Shown one piece after another: positions 33,752-46,700 of a stretch of 64,000 bases of DNA (the first letter of the stretch is position 1; every line of letters starts with the position of its first letter). The DNA comes from Cokeromyces recurvatus (lineage: Eukaryota; Mucoromycota; Mucoromycetes; Mucorales; Mucoraceae). Both the position numbers and the translations under genes were made by a program. The stretch spans positions 1,581,501-1,645,500 of the forward strand of contig NW_026251387.1 in assembly GCF_025118155.1 (NCBI RefSeq). Direction: 5' to 3'. The notes under the pieces are model-generated. The model worked only from the letters and a program-made list of their open reading frames with translations. It made no database searches and was not told the origin of the DNA.

Positions 33752-35258
33752 TTCCTTAAAAAGGAGACTAAAAAAATAAGAATAAGAATAATAAAATGAA
33801 AAAAAAATCTATTCAACCATAGAAATATTTTATGTCTACTATCATTTCTATGAATGCTTACCAACAATGTTCGGTAATTTAAAAAAAAAAAAATCTATTC
33901 CTAGACTTCAAATGAAAATATGCATCCGTGCAAATCAATGTCGAAAAGATACAGTGACTCACAATGTTTTTGATTTTTATGATTTTTCAACTTTTATTAC
34001 TTAAGGTTGTCTTTACTATTTTTTTTTTGTTATTATTTGAATAACCAGAGGGTTAGGCCTCAACTCCATACAATTTGTCAATTAAAGCAAATATTCCAAT
34101 TATCCATTCCGTTATTTGAGAATTTGCATTGCATAATTGAGTCAATTGAAATGGGCTTTTTATGTAATAGTTTTTATTTGATTTTTTTTTCTAATAAATT
34201 GATTTATTTTTTTGTTTGCATCAGATCACAACTCTTTAAAGCCATTCACAACATCTTTTCATTTAAAATCTTTAACGTAGATGAAACCTCTTTCTATCAG
34301 GTGCTTACAGTCCAGGAACATAAAACTTCCTATCTCTATCGATCTTTACAATAACGTTAAAAACTTCAAAAGTTTTAGAGTAAAAGATTCAATTTATTTA
34401 AAATAGTAAACAGTGCCTATAAGCAAATTATTTGAACATCTCTTCACTAAAAATCAATGGAGTTAACTTTAGCTAAAGAAGCAGACATATTAAAGCCGTA
34501 TATTTATCCTAATTATTACATCCATTTGTTTAAGCCAACCATTACCTTCAAAAAAGGCTATCATCTTATAAATGTCCTATACGCCATTTCCAGAAACAGA
34601 TTGCACAAATACAGAATATCTTAATTACACTGTCATGCAATCCTCACTTTTTTTTATGTGTGTAAAGTGAGCTCAGTTAGTATGCAATCTGATTTTTTTT
34701 TTATGCGTGTAAGGATTTCCTGTGTTTGTGCAATCTATTTCAGAAAAAGGTGTATATTCGTCATATTTAGCACTATAATTTGATCTCAATTCCTCAATAT
34801 CTGGAATTAAGTGTTTAAGTACAGCTAGCTAGGTATAGTAGCTGGAGGTGAATAGTATATCATATTTTTCTTTTTTCAGAAAAGAGTACTTGACAAAAGA
34901 TGTATAACAATTATAGGGAAGATGGCGAATAACAATACACATGCCTTGGGAAGAGAGAAAAAGAACAGGTGTCGGTAGATTCCTGGTCAGTATTCTCATA
35001 ATACTTGAAATTTACAACTCATGTAAAGCCTATTGTTTTAGATGTGAATAACTAAAGTCTAAAATTTAACTTTAATTGATTTAAAAAAAGAGGTTCAAAT
35101 TTTGCGTTATCCTTGAGCGGCACCTTAATTAAATAGAAAGATTTTCACTTGCAAACTATCATAATGCGATAATTTATTTATTTATTTTTTTTTACTTTTT
35201 TTTTTTTTATTTTTTTTTTTTTCTATTTCAATATATACACATTCATATTTATTTAAAA
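33752..35258. other. Intergenic, divergent MINDY and ZC3H3-like genes
   Basis: No gene recognised. An ORF at 34007-34354 has no family motif. Non-coding AT-rich DNA with short T runs at about 35186-35222 precedes the ZC3H3-like start codon. The interval is long enough to hide a small gene or ncRNA, but nothing supports one. Confidence 0.4.
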
Positions 35259-37198
35259 ATGGCGTCAAATCAAGAAATGCTAGATAGAATTGCAAAACTA
35301 AGTAATGCAATTGAACAACAAAAAATGTTGACAAACAGTATAAGAGGGAAAAGAGGAAGTTATGTTTCTCGTAGTCGTGGTAGAGGAAGCTTCATTCCAC
35401 CTTATAGCAATCTTCGTGGCAGAGGCGGCATTCCTATTCAAAAATCAATGTCACCTATCCGACAGAATATTTATTATCCTTCTAATAAATATGTTAATCC
35501 TTCAATTTCATTACCTTCTTCACCTAATCGTACTTTAATTTTAACAAATAATAATAATGTGGCTCAGCCCTCAACTCCATTAATAAATCAACCAATTCCA
35601 GAAAGTAAAAGTCATCATAGAAAGCTGATTATTAATCATAAAGGCACTAATACAACAACAAACAGTACAATGGTTAAATCAATCGATCCCTTGTCCGGAA
35701 GGAAACAAGTTACTATTAACGGAGCTGATTTTGTAGTAAAAGGAAAGAAATTAATTAGAAAGGATTTACTTGATTCCAATAATAACCCAGTTCAATCTAA
35801 TCACTTGATCACAGCTCCAAAAGTATTAATTAGAAGATCCATAAAAAGGTAAGTAAATCATTCTTTTAAAAAAGAAAAAAGAAAATATACATTTATATTT
35901 ATATACATATACATATATACATACACACACATATATATATATATATGTATATATATGTATATATATTCATTCTATATGTATTTAGTTTAAAGAAAAGAGA
36001 TAAAAATAAAAATATGGTCTTAGGAAAAATAGTTCCTAAACAAATACGTCGTCATGGTAGTAGTACAAGTATTCATCGTCATAAAAAGGGTAATATGGTC
36101 TTTAAGCGTGGTCCTGAAGGTTATGTACGTCAAGGTCGAACTGGTAAATCGCTCGTCTTGAATTCACGCACCACTACAATAAAAAAACCTCGATATTGTG
36201 GATTTTATACAAGATATGGTAAATGTCCTAATGGCTCTCGATGTCCATTTTTACATGACCCTAATAGGCGTGCTATATGCCCTCGGTTTCTACAGAATAG
36301 ATGCAAAAAGACGGCTAGTACCTGTCGATTATCACATACCCCTAGTCCTCATATTATGCCTCATTGTGTACATTTTCAAAAGGGACATTGTACAAATGAC
36401 CCTTGTATCTACATGCATGTAAAAGTGAGTTCCGATGCTCCTGTGTGTCGAGCATTTGCTATGGAAGGCTATTGTCCTAAGGGTCTTGAGTGTGATGAAA
36501 AACATATTCATGTTTGTCCAGAATTTGCAGAAACAGGTAAATGCTCAAATGCAAACTGCCGGTTACCTCATGTCGCTAGACGTACAGCAACAACATCAAC
36601 AGCAACTAATAATAAAGATGGCAAGAAACAAAGCGGTATTGTTCGTCTTAGTAGCTGGATGAGCCCTTCTTATTTCTATGCCCAGAAAACAGCTAAGGCT
36701 GAAAAGAAAAAGGTGATTGAAGAGGCAGCTGCTTCTAAAGTTTGGACACATCCTGATTTAAAATCAATGCAAGGAAATAAACCTATAACAAGTAAAGATG
36801 AAATCCGAGAAAAGGAAGAAGCAGAAGGCTTTATTCGTTTATTTGACGAGAGTGATGATGATGATGGTTGGTCACAATATGAGATTGGAAGCGATGTTGG
36901 TGATTCTGAGTCTTTACGTTTCAAAGAAGAGGAAGAAGGATCAGATGAAGAATTAGAAGATGAGTTAGAGGAAGGGGAAATAAATGAAGATACAGAAAAT
37001 TTAAATATAATAGATCAAAAAGAAGATGAAGGAATGAAGGAAACAGATGAGGAGAGTGAAGATGAATTTCAGGATGCATTAGAGGAATTAATAGATGAAG
37101 AAGATACAGACAATGAGGACAATAGTGACAGTGATATTGAAGAAATTTACGAAGAAGTTTCTGACATAGAAATGACAGATGATGATAATGACCAATAA
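35259..37198 (+). CDS. ZC3H3/Red5-like protein with five CCCH zinc fingers
   Basis: Two exons, 35259-35848 and 35986-37198, join through a 137-base intron. The N-terminal 200 residues are basic and RGR/RGRG-rich with Ser/Pro/Asn linkers. The centre carries five consecutive CCCH fingers beginning CGFYTRYGKCPNGSRCPFLH, then CPRFLQNRCKK..CRLSH, CVHFQKGHCTNDPCIYMH, CRAFAMEGYCPKGLECDEKH and CPEFAETGKCSNANCRLPH. This count, spacing and order match ZC3H3 and fission yeast Red5, which act in polyadenylated nuclear RNA export or decay (PAXT/MTREC). The C-terminal third is strongly acidic (Glu/Asp runs). Orthology is inferred from the five-finger architecture. Confidence 0.87.
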
Positions 37199-37692
37199 AA
37201 AAATACATATTCACGTATACTGCTACAGATCCAACTTAACACAACTATAGCACAGTAAGTGTATTATATATATGTTATCCTTTTTTTTTTTACAAGAAAA
37301 TATAAGAAAAAAAAAAAGAAGAAAAAGAAAATAATGTATATATTCTACCTTAAAATAATAAAGTCATTAAATGAAATATATTTTTACGATAAATAATGTT
37401 TTTATTTCTTAATGATTGTTTTTTTTTTCCTATTAAAAATAGTAGCCATTAAACATATTATCCTCTTACACTAGAACTATTGGTTGAAATAATACAGTCT
37501 TTTATATTCATAGATTATGTGATAATTAAACATCAAAATCCTCTATAATTTTTCTAAATATCCAATCATTTTCAAATTTTTAAGCTGTGACCTCTTAAAC
37601 GCGAAAAAATAATAATAATAATGCAGAGCGCCGCGCTTATATTTTTCTTTTCACTTTTTATTTTATCAAATATTTTTATATAGTCGATCAAT
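37199..37692. promoter_or_regulatory. Promoter region of RFC1
   Basis: Between the ZC3H3-like stop and the RFC1 start. It contains the MBF/E2F-like sequence described separately and T/A runs. No ORF seen. Confidence 0.5.
37597..37636. promoter_or_regulatory. MBF/E2F-like site upstream of RFC1
   Basis: AAACGCGAAAA (37597-37607) contains the ACGCGA core of MluI cell-cycle box/E2F-like sites. A GC-rich near-palindrome AGCGCCGCGCT follows at about 37626-37636. Both lie about 60-100 bases before the RFC1 ATG in otherwise AT-rich DNA. DNA replication genes are classical MBF/E2F targets in fungi. Inferred from sequence and context only. Confidence 0.45.
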
Positions 37693-40600
37693 ATGGGAAT
37701 CGAAAAATATTTCAGTCCATCACAAATAAAGAAAAAGGTAAAAAAAAAAAGGAAACTATACTTTATAAAAACCATGTCAAAGTACACAAATATATGAAAG
37801 GACATGTCAACTAATTTTTAATCGATTCAACTTGAAAAAAAGGAATCTACTAATGATCTCAAAAGAATAGCAAAAGGTATTATTATAAAACTCAATACTT
37901 GTTTTTAAACATATCTGCTATCAACTAATTACTAATTTTATATCAATATTTTGGAACCTTAGAAGAAGCTAATGAAGACGATGAATTGTAATATTATTAT
38001 TGTTATCGTTATTATTATTATTTTTTTTTTTTTTTTTTCATGAGTACATTATTGACATATATTTTGCTCTATTTGAATTTAGTCAAGCACCCATTTTAAA
38101 GTCAAGACATTTTACCTCAAAGAACACAGAGTAAATAAGAAAAAAAATAGCAAACTTTTAATTTATCTTAATTGAATAGATATATTAAATGCATTATTAT
38201 TATTATAATTATTATTATTTTTTTTTAGACAAATCAATCCTAAAGATTTTTTTGAGTCTAAATCAAAAACTTCGACAAAGCCTGTATCCAAGACGACAAA
38301 AGTAAAGGCAACTGAGAAAGTAATAGTACCAAAGAAAGAAGAGACTAGTTCTAGAAAGCATAAAATTATTAGTAAAGATGATGATGATTATAAAGAAGAT
38401 AATGAGGATAATAATAGCGATAATGATTATAAAGAAGACAGTGACGAAGCAAAACCCATTTCTCGTCCACAAAAGAAGATTAAGCCTAATTCTCCTAAAA
38501 AAGAAACTGAAGAGAAACCAAAACCTGCAGGCAAAAAAAACTATTTCGCCATGTTGAAAAACCAAGAACCACCTAAGGCATTAGGTACTAGACCTGAGCC
38601 TGTAGGAGCTCCTAATTGTTTAGGTGGTCTTACTTTTGTTATCTCTGGTCAATATGAAACATTAACAAGAGATCAAACTAAAGACATCGTTATGCGTTAT
38701 GGAGGGTAAGAGAGAGAGAGAGAATTATGTATTTTATATCATTAATTTTTTGTTTATGATAGTCGTGTAACTACTGCTGTAAGTGGAAAGACCAATTATT
38801 TGTTACTAGGTAGAGATGCAGGTGAAAGTAAGATAGCAAAAGCTAAATCATTAGGTACAAAAATCCTTGATGAAGATGCATTTTATAAATTTGTTGAATC
38901 TTCTGCTCCTAAAAAGGAAGCACCTATTCCTGCTATACCTGCACAGGATAAGGGGAAAGATAAAGTAACTATAAAGGAAAGTCCAGCTAATGGAACGTAA
39001 GTTATACACTTGATAAAAGAATAGTTACATTTTTATTAATCAAATTCATCTTTAGTAAAAAGACCGAAACAAATAGCCAACAATTATGGACAGAAAAATA
39101 TAAACCAAAAGAACTTAAAGAGATTATTGGTAATAAAGAATTAGTTCGTCGTATCTCAGAATGGTTAGGAAATTGGCAAAAAAATTATTCTGAAGGATTT
39201 AAAGGAAATGGAGATGAAATGAATCAGTTTCGTGCTATTCTTATCAGCGGACCACCTGGCATCGGTAAAACTACTACTGCTAATGTTGTTGCTGCTGTTA
39301 ATGGATATGAAGCACTTGAGTTCAATGCAAGTGATGCTCGTAGTAAAAAAGTTCTAGAGGAGAATATAACTGAAATGATAGATAATCGTACTATGACTGA
39401 ATTCCTTAAATCTAATAGAGAGAAAAAGGTTTGTTCAGTATTTTTATTTTGTCGTTAGTATTTTGTCAATTTTACAAACAACTACTATTTAGACTGAAAC
39501 TAAATTTACTAATGGAAAGAAAGTTGTATTAATTATGGATGAAGTTGATGGTATGACAGCAGGCGATCGTGGTGGATCAGCAGAATTAGCCATGTTAATT
39601 CGAAAAACAAAAATACCTGTTATTTGTATATGTAATGACCCAAGATCAACCAAAGTAGCACCTTTATTGAGAGTTTGCTTTGAAGCTAAATTTAAGAGGT
39701 AATGGTATAGATATTATATAACTATCATATCATCTTTTTTTCCTAAAAAGAGGGTTATATTCCTTGTAGAACACCAGCTGCTCAAATTCGCTCTAGAATT
39801 CTTTCTATAGCATTCAAGTAAGTTATTTACTGTATAAAGAATCCATGCAGATATTAAATTATCAAATCTATTAGGGAAGGCCTTAAAATTCAGCCAAATG
39901 CTGTTGATGAGCTTGTATCTTTAACACAGAATGATATTCGACAAATTATTAATATCCTGTCTACATATCGTCTAAAAGAATCTGATATGACTTATGATCA
40001 AGCAAAGGCAGTGTAAGTTTGTTAAAAAATAAAATAAAATAAAAACTACTGCTAACTATTTTTTTTTGTTATATGTATATTATACACATTAGTGGTAAAA
40101 ATAACCAGAAATATTCTATTCTCAACTTATTTGATATTCCTATCGAACTTTTGTCAAGCAGCAATTGGAGATCAAAGTCTTTAAATGAGAAATATGATAT
40201 TTATTTCCATGAATATAGTCTTTCTCATTTAATGATGTTTGTAGGTTTCTTTTTTTTTTATCTGAAATAACTATATTTTATTTTCTAAAATATATTGTGG
40301 CTATTAGGAAAATTATTTAAAATGTGTACCTGAAAAAGCAGCTTCTCGAACTGGTAATGCTACTGAGACAGACTGTAATCATATGGATTTAATAGCAAAG
40401 GCGGCTAATGCTATGGCAGATGGTGACCTTGTAGATACAATGATTCATGGGTAGATATTAATATTATTAATAATAATAATAATATATAAATATTCTAATT
40501 ACTTTTTTTCAGTACTGTTCAACATTATTCATTAATGCCAGTTCATTCTATATTTTCTTGTGTAAGACCTGCAAATTATATGGAAGGTAGTCTTCGAACT

Positions 40601-41352
40601 AGAATGAATTTCCCTGGGTAAGTTATTGTTTATATATAACCTGTAGTTTTATATGGTTTCTTATATTTTATCTTAGATGGCTTGGTCAAAATTCAAAGGC
40701 AGGAAAATATGCTAGAGCATTAAGTGATGTTCAAACACGTATGCGCTTAAGAGCCTCTGGTGATAAATATGAAATTAGACAGAATTATATTCCAACATTA
40801 AATGAACGTATATTTGGTGATCTAGAAAAGGTAAGATAATAATAATAAAGGATTATATAATTGTTAGTGTAACGATGGCTATTTTTAGGAAAATTTTGAA
40901 GGAGCAATGGAGATTATGGATACATATTATCTTGACAGAGAAAATTTAGATACATTAAATGAATTAGTTTTTACTGAATCAGGAAAATTACCACTTGTAC
41001 AAATCCCTACTAAGGTTAAAACTGCTTTTACAAGAGAGTAAGCATATACCTTAAATTATGATATAAGATTCTGACGTTTTAAATTAGGTACAACTCTAAA
41101 AATCATCCTATCCTATTCCAAGTTGGTGGAGTACCAATTAAAAAAATTGTGTCTGGACCTAAAGAAGATGCGGAAGGAACAATTATTGAAGAAGATGAAC
41201 CTATTGGCGATGACAGTCCTGTTGAAGAAGAATCAGTAAATGAAGAAGATGCTATGGATTCAAAATACATTAAAGAAGCGTCATCGAAGAAAAGAAAGAC
41301 TACAGGAACTGGAAGTAGTTCAAATTCAAGAAAGTTGAAATCTAAAAAATAA
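37693..41352 (+). CDS. RFC1: Replication factor C subunit 1, large clamp-loader subunit
   Basis: The ATG at 37693 opens MGIEKYFSPSQ. Many short exons follow. In order: a charged N-terminal linker; a PCNA-binding-like QINPKDFF; a BRCT domain from CLGGLTFVISGQYE through GRVTTAVSGKTNYLLLG to ILDEDAFYKF; the AAA+ core WTEKYKPKELKEIIGN, GPPGIGKTTTAN (Walker A), VVLIMDEVDGM (Walker B), ICNDPRSTKV (sensor 1) and LTQNDIRQIINILS; and the collar/RFC C-terminal domain (SIFSCVRPANYMEG, FPGWLGQNSKAGKYARALSDVQ). The end is a lysine-rich tail. RFC1 with RFC2-5 loads PCNA onto primer-template junctions. Length and domain order are typical. Confidence 0.96.
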
Positions 41353-41479
41353 ATACATTAATAAATAAAATCTTTAAGCAAGGCAAATCAATTATTTAAT
41401 AAGAGGATGATAAATCCTCCGGATCTACAATCTTTTATTATAGCAGCTATTGTTGTAACCCCTACAATTTCGTTTCCTA

Positions 41480-41518
<39 letters not shown>

Positions 41519-41636
41519 AACTGTGTCTCCTCCTTTTAATAATAATTTTATTTTAAACTTTATTGAGTTAAACAGAACAGTTTTTTTCCTTTCTTTTCTT
41601 CTTTTTTTTTTTTATTATTCTTTGAATAATATCATA
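41353..41636. other. Intergenic, with 34-base A tract
   Basis: Short spacer between RFC1 and the transporter. It holds a pure A tract at 41481-41514, then a T-rich stretch just upstream of the transporter start. Confidence 0.6.
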
Positions 41637-42986
41637 ATGAAATTCGAAACATTTTCAAATAAACTAGAAAGCTTTGATACGCCTATGATTTGGCTTGTAC
41701 TTTACTTTTTTTTTAATTTATCTTTAACGCTTTATAATAAAATCATTTTGGCACTTTATGATTTCCCATTTCCTTGGACACTTACAGCAATACATACACT
41801 ATGTGGTGCAATTGGGTCCTATGCTTTTTGGAAAGCAGATTTATTTACACCTGCCTTACTTGGAGAAAGGGAAAATATAGTTATGTTGGCCTTTTCTGTG
41901 CTGTACACAATCAATATTGCTATCAGTAACGTTTCATTGTATGTATAATAACTTTTTTTTTTGGTGTAATTATAAGTTCGATTTATATTTATATGCCCTG
42001 TTATTATTATTATTATTATTATAGAAATTTGGTTACTGTGCCAGTAAGTGTATTTTAATTATTGTTATTATTATTATTTTAAACAAGTGAATACATATTT
42101 AAAAATTGATAGTAAGAATATATACAACATGTATTTTGTTTTACATAGTTTCATCAAGTAGTTCGTGCAATGACTCCTGTTTTCACAGTGATGATCTCTA
42201 TCATTTTTTTCAAAAAGTCTTTTTCTACTATGATATACATTTCATTATTACCCGTAAGTAAATATATATATAGCAATTCGACAGAAAATGAGCTGATTTG
42301 ATATATGGTATGGTATTAGGTAGTTTTAGGTGTTGCTTTTGCTACATTTGGAGATTATAATTATACAATGCTAGGATTCGTATTAACAGTATTAGGCACA
42401 CTTTTGGCAGCAATTAAAACAATTGTAACAAATAGAGTTCAAGTAGGACGTTTGAAGCTTCATCCTTTAGACCTTTTATTACGTATGTCTCCTTTGGCGT
42501 TTATTCAGACTCTGATATATGCTTATATTACAGGAGAAATGACTGCAGTGATTAGTTTTGCACATTCAAAACTTACACTCTCTCTTTGCTTTGCTTTATT
42601 AATGAATGGAGTGATTGCCTTTTTCTTAAATGTTATTAGCTTTACAGCGAATAAGAAGACAAGCGCCTTAACCATGACAGTGGCAGGGAATGTAAAACAA
42701 GTGCTTTCAATTGTATTGGCAGTGATAATTTTTAATTTGAATATTACTTTTATGAATTTAATCGGTATTGTGTTGACATTGCTTGGTGGTGCTTGGTATA
42801 GGTAAACATAACAAGCTCTATTTTTTTTTTCTTTTTTTTTTAGAGAAAGAAAAAACGTATTTATATCATCTATATATATGTATGTATGTATATAGTAACG
42901 TTAGCCAACAAGAAAAGATGAAGTCAAAGAAAGCAACAGATTTACCTATTGTAAAAGAAGGTTTTGACAGTAAAATGATTAGATAA
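41637..42986 (+). CDS. Triose-phosphate transporter family (TPT/DUF250) membrane transporter
   Basis: Start ATG at 41637 (MKFETFSNKLESF). Five exons or so encode about ten hydrophobic segments. Family features include FNLSLTLYNKIIL in the first membrane segment, HTLCGAIGSYAF, INIAISNVSLNLVTVPFHQVVRAMTPVFTVMIS (a hallmark of TPT/nucleotide-sugar transporters), LKLHPLDLLLRMSPLAFIQT and a late TANKKTSALTMTVAGNVKQVLSIVL. The last exon adds a short lysine-rich cytoplasmic tail (MKSKKATDLPIVKE). Fungal members of this family move nucleotide-sugars or other phosphorylated substrates across Golgi or ER membranes. The substrate cannot be deduced. Exon joins at S-L-N-L and V-P-F-H were chosen to restore these motifs. 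Confidence 0.88.
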
Positions 42987-43786
42987 TAATTCATTCTATT
43001 TTATGAATACAGAGTTAAAAAAAATTAGATTTAATATAGAATAATATATCATATTTTTTATTTTTATTTTATATTTATAATGTTTTTTTTGAAGTTATTT
43101 TTCTCTTTAAATAGTAGAAAAAAATGTTTTTTATGCGCTTCAATGTTGTTAAATCCATTAGCTTTAATTAATTCAGTTGAATACAAGTATTTTAAACACT
43201 AAATCTGCTCGGACCAATTCAAAATGTATTTTATATACAGGAAAAATCATTATGAGTAGAAGGAGAATAAAGGGATCGAAAGGAGTGCATGTTAGTATGA
43301 AGACAAACGAAGCCAATTTAAGAATAGAGATCCTTGATTAGGAGAGATAGTCGTGCACTCATTATGCAAAATCATATTTATTTGTTTCGGTCGTTGCTGA
43401 AAGATTATTTAGTTTAATCTCTATTAGATTTGTTGATCAGTCTGTTTAGATAATAGTCTGGGAAGCCTGTTTTAAAGAAATAATATGAAATCAACTAAAT
43501 TCATTAATATACATGGAAGAAAATTGATACGAAGGTATTAGGTAATATAAGTTTTTATCAGTTTTTTTTTTTTTTGTAAGCTAAAAGCACAAGGTTTGTA
43601 TATACTGTTCTATAATCATTAAAAAAAAAAGAAACGGCTCCTACAAGTCCTAAATATGATTGAAAAGAGGCTTTTAATATATAGCATAAAGTGCATATAT
43701 ATGCACAAGATTTGCAATAATATAACATAAATTTCGTTTTATATGAAAAAAGTATGAATAGTTTCTTTTAATTCTAGTTGTATAAA
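42987..43786. other. Spacer between converging TPT and SKT5 genes
   Basis: No coding evidence. AT-rich sequence with short T runs (about 43562-43574). Contains the 3' flanks of both genes. Confidence 0.5.
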
Positions 43787-46700
43787 TTATTGAACATTAC
43801 AAATATTATTTTTTGTACTATTTAAATTAATTTTTTTAGATGATTTTTTACATTTATCATCTCGATTTGTGAATAGTTGGTCCACATTTGCATTTTCTTT
43901 AGCTATGATACTTTTTTTTTCAGTGGCCTGTGGTTCTTTTCTTGAAGATCCATTTGTAAGCGGCCGATTTAGTTTCTCAGCAGCGGGTTGGTAACCCTTA
44001 GAAGCAGCCCTACCATAATATTCCAAAGCGCGAGGAAAATTTGCATTAACACCTATGCCATTTTCATAGTACTTTCTATTATAATAATTGTATTATTATT
44101 TGCTTTGTCATTCATTTGTCATATATATATATACATACTTACCCTAGTACATATTCAGCTTGATCAAATCCAAGGTCTGCAGCCTTTGAACACCATTTGA
44201 ATGCAATTTCTTTTTGTGCAGCCAGTAATCCTGGAATACCCTGAGAGTAAATTCGTGAAAGATCTAACATAGCACCTACATGATCCGCATCAGCTGCTTT
44301 GACATAATACTGATAAGCTTGCCATGAATCACTAAGCTGTCCTAATTTGCCTGTTTCCAATATTTGACCCATAAAATACAATGCATCTGGATAACCTTTT
44401 TGACATGATTTTTTTAAATAAGTTAGCGCTAAGGGATAATTAACTTTTTCATAAGATTTTTCCATTTGAGTTGCTGAATCTAAAGCAAGTTGTTTCGATA
44501 TACTTTCAGCATATCTTAAAATTAAGTTAATGACATATTTTATAATAATATAAATATATATTTATATATGAAAGGGTACCTTTGAATACCAATACAATCA
44601 AATTCATGCGCGTAGATACATCCCAAAACAAATGCTGGTTCTGCTGAAGCAAAATCATTCATATCAGCTGCTTGTTTCAAATAAGCCATTCCTCGGGGAA
44701 TATCTACTTTATGTTTCAACTGTCCACGTAATAATATTTTGGCCATTTTCTATATTATATTATATATTATAAGAATATATATTTATATATATATATAATA
44801 AAATAAAAAATTCATGTAAAAATATTTCTGATACATACATAAATAGATAGTGTATGATTTTCCTTTGCACCCTTCTCATAATACTGTATAGCTTTTGCAA
44901 ATTTACCACGAATCTTCCATAACTGAGCAAGCTCGTAGTGTGCTTCTGTCCAACCTCCTTTTGAAGCACTTAAAAAACATTTGAAAGCTTTATTTTCTTG
45001 AGTTTTTTCATAACCTCGTATGACACATTCTTCTGCTTCTGGGCCCAATAAGCACCAACGTCCTTTAATGAATAACGCTTCTGGTTTTTTAGCTTTAGCC
45101 AGTCGCACAATCCAATAAGCTGCTTCTGAAAGTAAACGATGTCTTGTCTGCTCAGGAGTTTCTAATTGTTGATAAGTATGCCCCTTTTTCGTACCATGTA
45201 TGCCTTTCTTTATAGTGTTGCGGCCATTTCGATTTCCAAAACCTGTATTCAAATAAATATTATTATGACTATTATTATTTATTTTATTTTTTTGATAGGT
45301 GGGGTTATAGGTTTGCTTTTTTTGGAATGAATATACTACCTTGCTTGTTATAAAGCTTAGCAATTTGTAGTAAATATTTGGCATAAGTCATTTGTATATC
45401 CTCATTTTGAGTCTTAAGTGCCATTCGACGGTAGAGTTTGATATTTGATTGAATTTGAATTAAGCTACAGGATGCAATACTCAATGAAGCTTCATTATAA
45501 TTAGTAATTGTATCATTGTTCGTTTCCTGATTCACATGTATGTTAATAAAATTTCGTTCTGCTTTACTTGTATTTTCATTTGAAAGCGTCTCTTTCTGAC
45601 TTTTATTTTTTTCCATTGTAGTAGTAGTAGTAGTAGTAGTGTTGGTGGTGGTAGTAGTAGTTTCAGTAGATGAATTAATATGCGAAACTTCATCCGGAAC
45701 TTGAGCTGTATGATGAACAGAGGAAATAGGAATAGAAACTGTAGATATACGGCCCATTGATTGTTGCTGTCTCTCTGATGCACTACCCCAAGGGGAAGGT
45801 ATTCTTGAAGCAGTAGCTGAAATTGGTGAAGCACTATCAGGCTGTTGGAAGTATTTTTCAGAAGCAAAAAAGGAATTACATGGAGCTTCCTCCTGTTCAA
45901 CTGATGGTGGTATAGTTAAACGAGGCATTAAACTTGAATGATTTTGTGTAGTTCTTTGTTTGTTAAAATGATCTTGATCAGGTAATTTTGTATAGACAAA
46001 AGTAGATGGTAGTGGTACTAATTGATAATCAACGGAGGACACAAAGGATGGTATAGATGAACTACTACCATCATTTAGTGTACCACTACTATTGGCATTG
46101 TGTAATTCGGAAGATAAAAATAGAGTAGTAATATTAGCGCTAGCTGTTGCAAGATCAATATCTTCAGTTGAATCTGATGAGCAGTTCAACCTTTGTAAAC
46201 ATGATACCGATTTTGAAGCTTCAGACATATTAGAGATCTCCTCCTTGGACAGCTTTCGTTGTAATAATAGAGTATGATGTTGAACCTCATTTATATAATC
46301 TGGCTTATTTATTTCTGTATTCGTTATTTTCTTGGTAGATGGCTCAAAGGGCTTTTCATAATGCATCGTATCTTTAAATAGTTGAGGCCCCTGATTTAAG
46401 TGTGTTACTTGGTCTTTTGTTTCTGTTTTTGAATTCTCGGATCTACAAAGGGTTGATTCCATAGTTCTGAAAGTTGATATTTTCCATTCTTGGTTAGTAT
46501 CGAAAGCTACATTATCATTTAGTGCGAATGGCCTATGATTAGTCGAGTCAATACTAATATTAATTGATTCGCAGGATGATGAGTGATGACTATTAACCGA
46601 AGAATAAGTGGTTTGATTATCATAATAGCCATTTGAATATGGAGCAGAGTTGAAATAATGTACTTGTTGTTGAAACAATTCGTCAGACAAAGGATTATGT

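Noticed and set aside
34007..34354. 115-codon ORF between MINDY and ZC3H3-like genes
   Set aside because: No ATG-supported start near a promoter, no domain and no splice partners.
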